Source: DASRVA01 sp050732935 (GTDB taxonomy: Bacteria; Gemmatimonadota; Gemmatimonadetes; JACCXV01; JAHWKZ01). Taken from it: a stretch of 58,973 bases of DNA. The notes under the pieces were generated by a model. The model was not told the DNA's origin. It ran no database searches and worked only from the letters and a program-made list of their open reading frames with translations. Position 1 is the stretch's first letter, and each line of letters begins with the position of its first letter. A program made the translations under genes and the position numbers. The DNA lies in contig JBOHRW010000173.1 of the NCBI GenBank assembly GCA_050732935.1, positions 1-58,973 on the forward strand, read 5' to 3'. This document shows positions 50,308 through 58,689 of this stretch, piece by piece.

Positions 50308-51570
50308 GTGCATCGATCGAACGCGAACGGACACCGCATCGCCGTCATGGGCGGCGCCCGGACCCCCTTCGTGAAGGCGGGGACCGCGTTCCGAGAACAC
50401 CGACCGCTCGACCTCGCCCTCCACGCCGTGGAAGGCCTGCTCGAACGGCTGGACGTGAACCCGGACGGCGTCGAGAGCCTCGCCTGGGGGATCGTCCTCG
50501 TCGATCCCGAGATCCCGCACGTGGCGCGCGAGATCGTCCTCGATAGCCGGCTTCCCGAATCGACGCGCGCCCTCACGGTGACCGACAACTGCATCTCGGG
50601 CCTCTCGGCGATGGCCGTGGTTGGGTCCGCGATCGCCGAGGGACGGGCCGAGGTCGGGATCGCGGGCGGTGTCGAGTCGATGTCGAACCCCGCGGTCCAG
50701 TACGGTGAGCGGGCGCGTCGGGCGCTCCTCGACGCCTCCCGCGCGAAGGGCGCGACCGGCAAGCTCAAGGCCCTGCTGGGCGCCCGTCCTTGGGACTTCC
50801 TGCCCGCCGACCCCGGGTTCGTCGAGCCGTCGACGGGACTCTCGATGGGAGAGCACTGCGAGATCATGGTCAAGGAGTGGGAGGTCGGTCGGGAGACCCA
50901 GGACCTGATCGCCTACCGGAGCCACATGAACGCGCATGCGGCGACCCTGGACGGCCGCCTGACCGCGGAGATCGTGCCGCTCGACGGGATCGACCGTGAC
51001 ATGCTCGTTAGGGCCGATACCTCGATGTCCAGGCTCGCCGCGCTGCCGCCCGTGTTCGATCGCTCGCCCTCGGGAACGATCACCGCGGGGAACTCGAGCC
51101 CGCTCACGGACGGGGCGTCCGGCATCTTTCTCATGTCGGAGGAGCGGGCGCGGCGGGAGGGCCGGGAGCCGCTCGCGTTCGTGCTGGACTTCGAGTTCGC
51201 GGGCCTGTCCCCCGACGACGGGCTTCTCATGGCGCCCGCCCTCACCGTGCCGCGCCTCCTCGCGAGGACGGGGCTCTCGCTCGATCGGATGGATCTGGTC
51301 GAGATGCACGAGGCGTTCGCCGGGCAGATAGCCTGCAACCTGAAGGCGTGGGAGCGGGGCTGGAAGGAGCCGGCCATCGGCACGGTTCCGGAAGAGAAGC
51401 TGAACCGGCTCGGCGGATCGATCGCCGTGGGGCACCCCTTCGCGGCGACCGGGGCCCGGATCGCCACCACGCTGGCCAACGAGCTCGTGAGGAGGGACGC
51501 CCGCTACGGCCTCGTCTCGATCTGTGGCGCCGGCGCTACGGCGGCGGCCATGATCCTCGAGCGGACGTGA
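50308..51570 (+). CDS. Thiolase (acetyl-CoA acyltransferase)
   Basis: 420 residues of the thiolase superfamily: nucleophile Cys95 in TDNCISGLSA, GGVESMSN, the GSIAVGHPFAATGAR histidine loop and the SICGAGATAAAM C-terminal Cys motif. The long insertion around residues 140-190 places it with FadI/FadA-type beta-oxidation thiolases more than PHB thiolases, though direction (degradation or condensation) is not decided by sequence. The GTG start has AAGAGGAG upstream. It is followed 20 nt later by the S9 peptidase, possibly cotranscribed. Confidence 0.93.
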   Translation: MHRSNANGHRIAVMGGARTPFVKAGTAFREHRPLDLALHAVEGLLERLDVNPDGVESLAWGIVLVDPEIPHVAREIVLDSRLPESTRALTVTDNCISGLSAMAVVGSAIAEGRAEVGIAGGVESMSNPAVQYGERARRALLDASRAKGATGKLKALLGARPWDFLPADPGFVEPSTGLSMGEHCEIMVKEWEVGRETQDLIAYRSHMNAHAATLDGRLTAEIVPLDGIDRDMLVRADTSMSRLAALPPVFDRSPSGTITAGNSSPLTDGASGIFLMSEERARREGREPLAFVLDFEFAGLSPDDGLLMAPALTVPRLLARTGLSLDRMDLVEMHEAFAGQIACNLKAWERGWKEPAIGTVPEEKLNRLGGSIAVGHPFAATGARIATTLANELVRRDARYGLVSICGAGATAAAMILERT

Positions 51571-51590
51571 CGAAAGATCAGGAGGCCTGC

Positions 51591-53558
51591 ATGCGGAAAC
51601 CCCCTTGGGCAACGACGCTGTTCCTGATCGCCATCCTGGCCTGGACGGGGGTCGCGTCCGGCCAGGATGCCGCGGCGATGGAGACGGTGACCCCGGGCGA
51701 GAACCTCGTCGTGGAGGGCGTCCCCCCGATCCCCGATTCCCTCGCCGATCGCGTCGACCGCTACACCGAGTTCCGATCGGCGAGCCTCCGGGGATGGCAT
51801 CCCTCGCGGGCCGAGATGCTGATCGGGACCCGCTTCGGCGAAACGGTCCAGATCCACCTGGTCACGCAGCCCGGCGGGGCACGCCGCCAGCTCACCTTCG
51901 CCGACGAGCGCGCGCTGGGCGGTGAGTTCGAGCCCGACACGGCCGATTTCTTCGTCTTCGCTCGCGACGTGGGCGGGAGCGAGTTCTATCAGCTGTATCG
52001 CTACGACATGAAGACCGGCGAGGAGACGCTCCTCACCGACGGCCGCTCCAGGAACATCGGTCCCGAATGGTCGAACGACGGGAGCCGGGTGGCCTACGGC
52101 TCGACCCGGCGGACCGGGAGCGATGTCGACATCTGGGTCGTCGATCCCCGCGATCCCACCACCGACCGCATCGTGGTCCAGCTGGAGGGCGGCGGCTGGT
52201 TCGTCTCCGACTGGTCGCCCGACGACAGCGCGCTCGCGGTGCTCGAGTATGTCTCGATCAACGAGAGCTACGTTTGGCTGGTCGACGTCGCGAGCGGAGA
52301 GCGGACCCTGGTGACCCCGAAAGGCGGGCTCGAGAAGATCGCCTACGGCAACGTCCGCTTCGCTACCGACGGCCGTGGTCTCTACGTGACCACCGACCGG
52401 GGCTCCGAGTTCCGGCGGCTCGTCTATGTCGACCTCGCGACCGGCGCCCATCGGACGTTGACCTCGCACATCGACTGGGACGTGGACGGCTTCGAGCCGT
52501 CACCGGACGGAGGAACGCTCGCGTTCGTAACGAACGAGGACGGGATCAGCGTGCTCCACCTCATCGACTCGGGTTCCGGGGATGAGATCCCGATCCCGGA
52601 GTTGCCGACCGGGGTCATCTCGGGGCTCGAATGGCATCCTGGCGGCGAGCTGCTCGGCTTCACGATCTCGTCGGCGCAGAGCCCGTCCGACGTGTACTCG
52701 CTCGACGTGGAGTCGGGACGCGTCCAGCGATGGACCTTCAGCGAAACCGGCGGCATCGATACCTCGTCCTTCGCCGAGCCCGAGCTCGTCCACTGGGAGA
52801 CCTTCGACGGGCGCACGCTCTCCGGCTTCCTCTACATGCCGCCGGCGGACCGCTTCCCGGGGCCGCGTCCGGTGATCGTAGACATCCACGGCGGTCCTGA
52901 ATCCCAGGCCCGTCCCCGCTTCCTGGGGCGCGACAACTATTTCATCAACGAGCTCGGCTTCGCGATCGTGTTTCCCAACGTGCGCGGTTCGTCGGGCTAC
53001 GGGAAGACGTTCCTCCAGCTCGACAACGCCGAGCTGCGCGAGGACTCCTACCAGGACATCGCGACCTTGCTGGACTGGATCGCCACGCGCCCCGACCTCG
53101 ACGCCAGCCGCATCGTGGTGACCGGTGGATCGTACGGGGGTCACATGACGTTCGCGGTCGCGACGCGCTATAGCGATCGGATACAGGCGGCGATGCCGTA
53201 TGTCGGCATGTCCAGCCTGGTCACCTTCCTGGAGAACACCCAGGGCTACCGGCGCGATCTGCGGCGCGCGGAGTACGGGGACGAGCGCGATCCCGAGATG
53301 CGCGCCTTCCTCGAGCGGATCGCCCCCCTCGCCATGGCCGAGGGGATCAGCGTGCCGATGTTCGTCGTCCAGGGCGGCAACGATCCGCGCGTTCCGCTCA
53401 GCGAGGCCGAACAGATGGTGGAGGAGATCCGCGCCAACGGGACCGAGGTCTGGTACCTCATGGCCCGCGACGAAGGCCACGGCTTCGCTAAGAAGCCGAA
53501 CCAGGACTTCCTGTTCTATTCGACCGTTCTGTTCCTGAAAGAGAAGGTGCTGGAGTAG
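51591..53558 (+). CDS. Secreted S9 family prolyl oligopeptidase/dipeptidyl peptidase
   Basis: 655 residues. A signal peptide (MRKPPWATTLFLIAILAWTG to ASGQ) predicts export to the periplasm or beyond. An N-terminal beta-propeller (about 60-430) is followed by the alpha/beta catalytic domain with nucleophile in TGGSYGGHM, Asp in GGNDPRVPLSE and His in DEGHGFAKK. Likely cleaves peptides after proline or releases N-terminal acyl/dipeptides. AGGAGG lies 6 nt before the chosen ATG. It is adjacent to an amino-acid theme (AGCS, CtlX) in this part of the window. Confidence 0.94.
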   Translation: MRKPPWATTLFLIAILAWTGVASGQDAAAMETVTPGENLVVEGVPPIPDSLADRVDRYTEFRSASLRGWHPSRAEMLIGTRFGETVQIHLVTQPGGARRQLTFADERALGGEFEPDTADFFVFARDVGGSEFYQLYRYDMKTGEETLLTDGRSRNIGPEWSNDGSRVAYGSTRRTGSDVDIWVVDPRDPTTDRIVVQLEGGGWFVSDWSPDDSALAVLEYVSINESYVWLVDVASGERTLVTPKGGLEKIAYGNVRFATDGRGLYVTTDRGSEFRRLVYVDLATGAHRTLTSHIDWDVDGFEPSPDGGTLAFVTNEDGISVLHLIDSGSGDEIPIPELPTGVISGLEWHPGGELLGFTISSAQSPSDVYSLDVESGRVQRWTFSETGGIDTSSFAEPELVHWETFDGRTLSGFLYMPPADRFPGPRPVIVDIHGGPESQARPRFLGRDNYFINELGFAIVFPNVRGSSGYGKTFLQLDNAELREDSYQDIATLLDWIATRPDLDASRIVVTGGSYGGHMTFAVATRYSDRIQAAMPYVGMSSLVTFLENTQGYRRDLRRAEYGDERDPEMRAFLERIAPLAMAEGISVPMFVVQGGNDPRVPLSEAEQMVEEIRANGTEVWYLMARDEGHGFAKKPNQDFLFYSTVLFLKEKVLE

Positions 53559-53561
53559 CCT

Positions 53562-54134
53562 TCAACGTCCCCGCGCCCGGCCCAGGAAGCGCGGCACTGC
53601 GCGGAGATATTCCTTGTATTCCTCGCCGTAGCGCTCGGCGAGCCATGGCTCCTCGGCGATCGGGGTGAGAAGCAGGCAAGCGATCCCCAGCAACCCGGTG
53701 ACGACCACCATCCGCGAGTCGAAGGCGAGCATGACGCCCAGCACGACCGCCACATGGCCGAGGTACTGAGGGTTCCGGGGCCAGCGGTAAGGTCCTCGCC
53801 AGCGGAACTGGCCGACCAGACCGCGCGAGGTCCGGCTTGTCAGCGTGCGGACCCCCCAGTCGGCGAGGGCGGTGCCGAGCACGATGAGCGCGCCGCCGAT
53901 CCACCTCCACACGACATGGTCGAACAGGAACGTGCCGTAATCCAGGAAGGCCAGCGCGATCCACCCGAGGAACGCCACCGCGGTCGCGAACCAGACCGAC
54001 CAGAACTGCCAGGTGCGCTGGCCCGGCGGCGGCCAGATCCGGCGACGCGGCCGACGGATCGAGAGCAGCAGGGCGATCAGCAGGAAGAACTCGGCCGCGA
54101 GGACGACCATGAAGACGACATATCGCCAGTCCAC
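53562..54134 (-). CDS. Isoprenylcysteine/phosphatidylethanolamine methyltransferase-like membrane protein
   Basis: 190 residues with about five hydrophobic segments, among them YVVFMVVLAAEFFLLIALLL and FATAVAFLGWIALAFLDYG. The C-terminal RNPQYLGHVAVVLGVML and EEPWLAERYGEEYKEYLRAVPRF is the hallmark SAM-binding region of the ICMT/PEMT family. The substrate may be a phospholipid or a small molecule. It ends 3 nt from the convergent peptidase gene and starts 7 nt after the lpdA stop, so it is probably cotranscribed with lpdA. Confidence 0.86.
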   Translation of the reverse strand: MDWRYVVFMVVLAAEFFLLIALLLSIRRPRRRIWPPPGQRTWQFWSVWFATAVAFLGWIALAFLDYGTFLFDHVVWRWIGGALIVLGTALADWGVRTLTSRTSRGLVGQFRWRGPYRWPRNPQYLGHVAVVLGVMLAFDSRMVVVTGLLGIACLLLTPIAEEPWLAERYGEEYKEYLRAVPRFLGRARGR

Positions 54135-54141
54135 GGCCGGG

Positions 54142-55563
54142 TCAGTAGTGGATCGCCGCTCCGTGGACGGCGTGGGCGGCTTCGTGGAGGCTCTCCGACA
54201 GCGTCGGATGCGCGTGGATCGTGTGGATCAGCTCCAGGACGGTCGCCTCCAGGCGCAGCGCCGCGCCCGCCTCGGCGATCAGCTCGGTCGCCTTGTAGCC
54301 GATGATGTGGACGCCCAGGATCTCATCATACCGGGCGTCGGCGACGATTTTCACGAAGCCCTCGGTGTGACCCGCGATCTTGGCCCGCCCGCTCGCCAGG
54401 AACGGGAACTTCCCGACGCGGACCTCCTTTCCCTCTTCGCCGGCCGCCTGCTCGGTCAGCCCGACGCTCGCCACCTCGGGCTCGCAGTAGGTGCAGTTCG
54501 GCGTCTCGCCGTACGGAACGGGCCGCACATCGCGACCCGCGATGCGCTCGACGACCATGACCCCCTCCATCGAGGCTACATGGGCGAGCCAGGGCGTGGG
54601 CACGAGATCGCCGATCGCGTGGACGCCGGGCTCGGCCGTCTCGCAGTATTCGTCCACGACCACGTAGCCGTTCTCGACCTCCGCACCGACGTTCTCGAGC
54701 CCGATCCCACGGCTGACGGGCGCGCGGCCGATCGCGACCAGCACGCGCTCGGCCAGCACCGACCGTCCGCTCTCCCCCAGCATCACGTCGACCCCGCCCG
54801 GGATCGGCTCGACGCCCATGAGGATCGTGCCGGTCTGCACGTCGATCCCCTGTTTCCGGAACGAACGCTCGAGCTCGGCGGCCACCTCGTGATCCTCGAT
54901 CGGCAGGATCTGCGGCAGCGCCTCGACCAGCGTGACCTGGCTGCCGAAACGGGTGAAGATCGACGCGAACTCGACGCCGACGGCGCCCGCCCCCACCACT
55001 ACGAGCGACTCGGGAATCGACTCCAGCTCCAGTACGTGATCTGAGCTCAGGATCCGCTCGCCATCGAACGGCGCCACCGGGATCTCGCGCGGCACCGACC
55101 CGGTCGCCAGGATGACGTTCCGGGTCGAGAGCGTCCGGACCGGCGGGCCGTCGGGCTCGTCTCCTTCGACCACGTCGGGCTCGTGAACGGCCACTGTGCG
55201 GGCGTCCACGAGCCGCCCCCAGCCGCGGATCATCTCGACGCCGTGCTTCTCGAGGAGACCGGCCACGCCCCCGGCCAGCTGCTTCACGACCCCGCGCTTG
55301 CGGGCCTGGATCCGCCCCCAGTCGATCTCGACCGCGCCCACCGATAGGCCGAAATCGGCCGCGTGCAGGATGTCCTGGTAGCGGGAGGCGTTTTCGAGCA
55401 GGGCCTTGGTGGGGATGCATCCGCGATGCAGGCAGGTGCCGCCCTGAAAGGGGTCCTTCTCGACCAGGGCGGTGGCGAGCCCGAGTTGCCCGGCGCGGAT
55501 GGCGGCCACATAGCCGCCCGGTCCGCTGCCAACGATGACGACGTCGTATCGAGGGTCCGTCAT
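54142..55563 (-). CDS. lpdA: Dihydrolipoyl dehydrogenase (E3)
   Basis: 473 residues. FAD site IVGSGPGGYVAA (10-21), redox-active disulfide Cys44/Cys49 in GGTCLHRGCIPTK, NAD site VVVGAGAVGVEFAS and the catalytic His-Glu pair in HTIHAHPTLSE. It reoxidises the lipoyl arm of E2 in 2-oxoacid dehydrogenase complexes; this single E3 could serve both E1 sets in the window. It has a good promoter with the -10 only 14 nt before the ATG. Confidence 0.97.
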   Translation of the reverse strand: MTDPRYDVVIVGSGPGGYVAAIRAGQLGLATALVEKDPFQGGTCLHRGCIPTKALLENASRYQDILHAADFGLSVGAVEIDWGRIQARKRGVVKQLAGGVAGLLEKHGVEMIRGWGRLVDARTVAVHEPDVVEGDEPDGPPVRTLSTRNVILATGSVPREIPVAPFDGERILSSDHVLELESIPESLVVVGAGAVGVEFASIFTRFGSQVTLVEALPQILPIEDHEVAAELERSFRKQGIDVQTGTILMGVEPIPGGVDVMLGESGRSVLAERVLVAIGRAPVSRGIGLENVGAEVENGYVVVDEYCETAEPGVHAIGDLVPTPWLAHVASMEGVMVVERIAGRDVRPVPYGETPNCTYCEPEVASVGLTEQAAGEEGKEVRVGKFPFLASGRAKIAGHTEGFVKIVADARYDEILGVHIIGYKATELIAEAGAALRLEATVLELIHTIHAHPTLSESLHEAAHAVHGAAIHY

Positions 55564-55574
55564 GCGGGAGCGCG

Positions 55575-55604
55575 AGTCTAGGCCGCCCGTGGACGAGGCG
55601 TCAA
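55575..55604 (-). promoter_or_regulatory. Candidate lpdA promoter with very short leader
   Basis: On the minus strand: TTGACG (5/6), 18 nt, TAGACT (4/6), then 14 nt to the ATG, giving a leader of about 7 nt. Confidence 0.55.
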
Positions 55605-55713
55605 CTCACGCACTTTGCAGCGCGAGCCTGGCCGCGCCGGACCTTCTCTTCCAACATTGTGCACCGGTAGCTCTTCATGCCGATATGGAGACCACGACGA
55701 AGGGAGAAAACGG

Positions 55714-56616
55714 ATGAGAGTGTTCATCACGGGAGCCTCGGGGTACGTGGGGTCCGCCATCGCCGGCGCGTTCGTGGAGGCCGGCCACGACGTGACCGGC
55801 CTGTACCATTCGTCCGGAAGCGAGGGCGGTGTCCGCGACCTGGGAGCCGAAGCGGTCCAGGGAGACATCGGCGACCCCGACACCTTCCAGGCGGCCGCGC
55901 GTGACCACGACGTCTACGTTCATGCGGCGTTCGACGCGAAGGATCCTGCCAGGGCCGACAGGGACACCGTCGAGGCGCTGCTGCGGATGACCGGCGACGC
56001 GGAGGCCCGATCGCCCCGGATGATCCTCTACACGTCCGGATGCTGGGTGCTAGGGGACACCGGAGAGGAGCCGGCCGACGAGGAGGCGCCGACCGACCAC
56101 CCGGCCGAGATCGTGGCCTGGCGGCCGCGGCACGAGGAGCAGGTGCTGACCGCCGCCACGGAGGTTGTCGCCACCGCGGTCATCCGCCCCGGGATGGTCT
56201 ACGGTGGGAGCGGCGGTCTCGTGTCCCGGCTGTTCGAGACCGCGGTCGAGGATGACGCCGCCGCGTACGTGGGCAAGGGCGGAAACCGCTGGTCCCTCAT
56301 CCATCGTGGGGACCTGGCCAGACTGTACCTTCGAGTCGCCGAGGAGCGGGCGGGTGGCATCTTCCACGGCGTCGACGGGCAACCGCTCCAGGTGACCGAG
56401 TTGGCACGTGCAGCGAGCGTTGCCGCCGGCGCCGGCGAGACCCGCGGCGTGCCGCTCGATGAGGCTCGGGGGGAGCTGGGGCCAATGGCCGACGCCCTGA
56501 TCCTCGATCAGGCTCTCATCGCGCGACGGTCTGGAGAGATCGGCTGGCGGCCGATCCGCCGCGACTTCCGCGGGGCGGCACACGAGGCCTTCATCGAATG
56601 GAAGCGGGAGCGCTAA
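55714..56616 (+). CDS. NAD-dependent epimerase/dehydratase-type SDR, atypical active site
   Basis: 300 residues with the extended/atypical SDR N-terminus MRVFITGASGYVGSAIAGAF and LYTSGCWVLGD on strand 5. The usual Tyr-x3-Lys motif is replaced by AWRPRHEEQVL, so catalysis may be altered or the protein may be a nucleotide-sugar/flavin-binding sensor of the NmrA-like type. The C-terminal half has VIRPGMVYGGSGGLVSRLFE and HGVDGQPLQVTELARA. The ATG is preceded by AAGGGAG. It is divergent from lpdA. Confidence 0.85.
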   Translation: MRVFITGASGYVGSAIAGAFVEAGHDVTGLYHSSGSEGGVRDLGAEAVQGDIGDPDTFQAAARDHDVYVHAAFDAKDPARADRDTVEALLRMTGDAEARSPRMILYTSGCWVLGDTGEEPADEEAPTDHPAEIVAWRPRHEEQVLTAATEVVATAVIRPGMVYGGSGGLVSRLFETAVEDDAAAYVGKGGNRWSLIHRGDLARLYLRVAEERAGGIFHGVDGQPLQVTELARAASVAAGAGETRGVPLDEARGELGPMADALILDQALIARRSGEIGWRPIRRDFRGAAHEAFIEWKRER

Positions 56617-56688
56617 ACCGATGAACGCTCCTTTCCCTCCCTCTGAAACGTTGCAACCGTATTCTGGAAAGCTTTGCAAAGGCGGAAA

Positions 56689-56694
56689 TATAAT
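56689..56694 (+). promoter_or_regulatory. TATAAT -10 upstream of the AT-rich sulfotransferase
   Basis: A perfect TATAAT in an AT-rich leader; no convincing -35 at 17 nt. It fits transcription of the sulfotransferase with a leader of about 33 nt containing GGAAGAAG. Confidence 0.4.
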
Positions 56695-56733
56695 TCTGGT
56701 TACTTGCATAGGGACTTCTTACGGAAGAAGACT

Positions 56734-57639
56734 GTGGTGAAGGTCATCTACATCATGGGATTGGGGCGCAGCGGATCTACCCTTCTGGATGTGTTCCTCG
56801 GCAATCACCCCGGCATGCGAAGTATCGGGCAATTCGCCGACTTTGTTCGCACGGCGTGGATCCATTCCACAACCTGCTCATGTGGTCAACTGGTGACCGA
56901 TTGTCCCTTTTGGAGTGAGGTGCGAGAGCGCTGGCATCGATACCTTGACGATCATAGCGAGCAAGAATACGAGCACCTCCGGGAGTTCCACGAGAGGATG
57001 TCGCGCGGTCCGTTCAGCATTCCGGCGTCGCGGCTGTCAACGAAGGATTTCAAGCTCTACATCGCCAGCACGGCCGCGCTTTATCGATCCGCTTTCGAGG
57101 CTTGCGAAGGCAAGATTCTGGTCGACTCCTCAAAAATGCCACTTCGGGCATTTCACCTTTCGAGGATCCCTGAATTTGATCTTCGTATCATTCACATGCT
57201 TCGTGATGGTCGTGCCGTGGCTTACTCATGGAACAAGCCTGCTCGACGGAATGCTCGCGATGTGAGCCGTACAGCCATCGATTGGATGGCTACCAACCTC
57301 GCCTCGGAATGGGTTCTCCGGAATACGGACGCTCCATCCTTGCGGCTCCGCTACGAGGACTTCGTCGATGATCCGGTGAAGGCCCTGCGCTCCATTGGAG
57401 CTCTCGTTGACGAGGACATGGACACGGTCATTTCGCGCCTGACCGAAGACGCACCCATGCATGTCACACACGTCGCTTCCGGAAATCAGCTGAGATTTCA
57501 GGGGCAGATTCGACTGAAACCCGATAGAGAATGGCGAACTTCCATGTCAGACAGGGATCAACGAAGGGTCTGGACGATCACGAAGCCGCTGATGCTGCGG
57601 TACGGTTATTCAAGAGACAATGATTATCGTGAGGAATGA
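56734..57639 (+). CDS. Sulfotransferase (AT-richer, probably acquired)
   Basis: 301 residues of the PAPS-dependent sulfotransferase family: 5'-phosphosulfate loop MGLGRSGSTLLDVFLGNHP and 3'-phosphate region MLRDGRAVAYS. Substrate unknown; such enzymes in bacteria sulfate glycans, lipids or small molecules. I chose GTG after GGAAGAAG; an earlier TTG would put the putative -10 inside the coding region. Hand-sampled lines give roughly 50-60% GC against about two-thirds in the neighbours, and codon choice differs visibly, suggesting recent transfer. It is convergent with a second sulfotransferase gene. Confidence 0.9.
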   Translation: MVKVIYIMGLGRSGSTLLDVFLGNHPGMRSIGQFADFVRTAWIHSTTCSCGQLVTDCPFWSEVRERWHRYLDDHSEQEYEHLREFHERMSRGPFSIPASRLSTKDFKLYIASTAALYRSAFEACEGKILVDSSKMPLRAFHLSRIPEFDLRIIHMLRDGRAVAYSWNKPARRNARDVSRTAIDWMATNLASEWVLRNTDAPSLRLRYEDFVDDPVKALRSIGALVDEDMDTVISRLTEDAPMHVTHVASGNQLRFQGQIRLKPDREWRTSMSDRDQRRVWTITKPLMLRYGYSRDNDYREE

Positions 57640-57696
57640 ATGCTCGGAACGACCCCGCCTCCTCCGATGCGCGGGAGTCGAAAGTCGCGAGGGACG

Positions 57697-58689
57697 TCAT
57701 CTTGCAAGGCCCATGGAGCGGAGTCGGGCGCGGACCCGGCTCCGGCGCAGCAGGAGGTAGTCGCGCAGGCGGTGGCGCGCCCGGACAAGGTCCAGGCTCC
57801 GCTTGACCCGGTCCTGGATCTCCCAGGAAAGCCGACGGGTCGCCGGTAGCGAGCGCCCGGTTCCGGTGGTCTCGTACCCCAGCTCCTCGAGGAGGTCTGC
57901 GGCCACGGTCTCGAACACCCCGACATCCTCGGGTCTTGCCAGCCGCTTCCACTTCAGGATGTTGCCGGTCACGATCGAATCGCTCGAAGCGTCGGGTGGC
58001 GAAACCCCGGTGCCATCCCTCCGCAGCCGATTCGGACGCAGCATGGCGTCATCGAACGGCTCGTCGAGAAATCCACAGATCGCGCGCAAGCTCGTCTCCG
58101 GTTGAGCGAGAAGTGACTCGTAGAACACCTCCATGTACATCCCGGATGGAAGAGTCTCTGCTCCACGCCGGCCGGCTTCGATGGAACTCTTCCAGACGAT
58201 GGCCGCGCGGTAGAAGTTCGCCGGACCGAAAGGAGCGCGGATCATCGAGAGAGCGACGTCACGACCGTCACGAATGAGGTGCAGAAACCGGGCTTCGGGG
58301 AAGAGCCCCGCCAGGGTCGGGATCTCCGCGACGTAGGCCGGAGTCTTGTCCCCCCAGCGCGGCTTCCCCTCCTGACGGGCCCACTCGTGGAAGAAGTGCT
58401 CGACCACGTCACGATACGAGCGATACCCCGCGAAGTCGTCTGGCTCGAGATCCGGGTTCCATCGACGAACCCACGGCATCTGTAGAATCGCGCGGGCGAG
58501 CCGGCGCGCATCCGCATCGCTGGTTGGATCTCCGTACGCGCGATAAAACGATGGGATGAATCGTGTCTCCGGAAGGAAGGTGAGCCGGGGATGGGAACGA
58601 AGCAGGTCGCGCAGCAGCGATGTTCCGCTCCGCGGGCACCCGACGACGAAGATCATCGATGGTTTTTCTATCAAGAGGCGTCCGCTCAC
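57697..58689 (-). CDS. Sulfotransferase (host-like composition)
   Basis: 330 residues with FVVGCPRSGTSLLRDLLRSHP as the PAPS 5' motif and LIRDGRDVALSMI as the 3' motif, plus a long Arg-rich C-terminal tail (RRLSWEIQDRVKRSLDLVRARHRL). Composition matches the chromosome, unlike the convergent neighbour. The GTG start overlaps the YhaM-like stop by 4 nt, so it is part of that operon. The substrate is unknown; the two adjacent, differently sourced sulfotransferases suggest a surface-modification locus at the window edge. Confidence 0.92.
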   Translation of the reverse strand: MSGRLLIEKPSMIFVVGCPRSGTSLLRDLLRSHPRLTFLPETRFIPSFYRAYGDPTSDADARRLARAILQMPWVRRWNPDLEPDDFAGYRSYRDVVEHFFHEWARQEGKPRWGDKTPAYVAEIPTLAGLFPEARFLHLIRDGRDVALSMIRAPFGPANFYRAAIVWKSSIEAGRRGAETLPSGMYMEVFYESLLAQPETSLRAICGFLDEPFDDAMLRPNRLRRDGTGVSPPDASSDSIVTGNILKWKRLARPEDVGVFETVAADLLEELGYETTGTGRSLPATRRLSWEIQDRVKRSLDLVRARHRLRDYLLLRRSRVRARLRSMGLAR

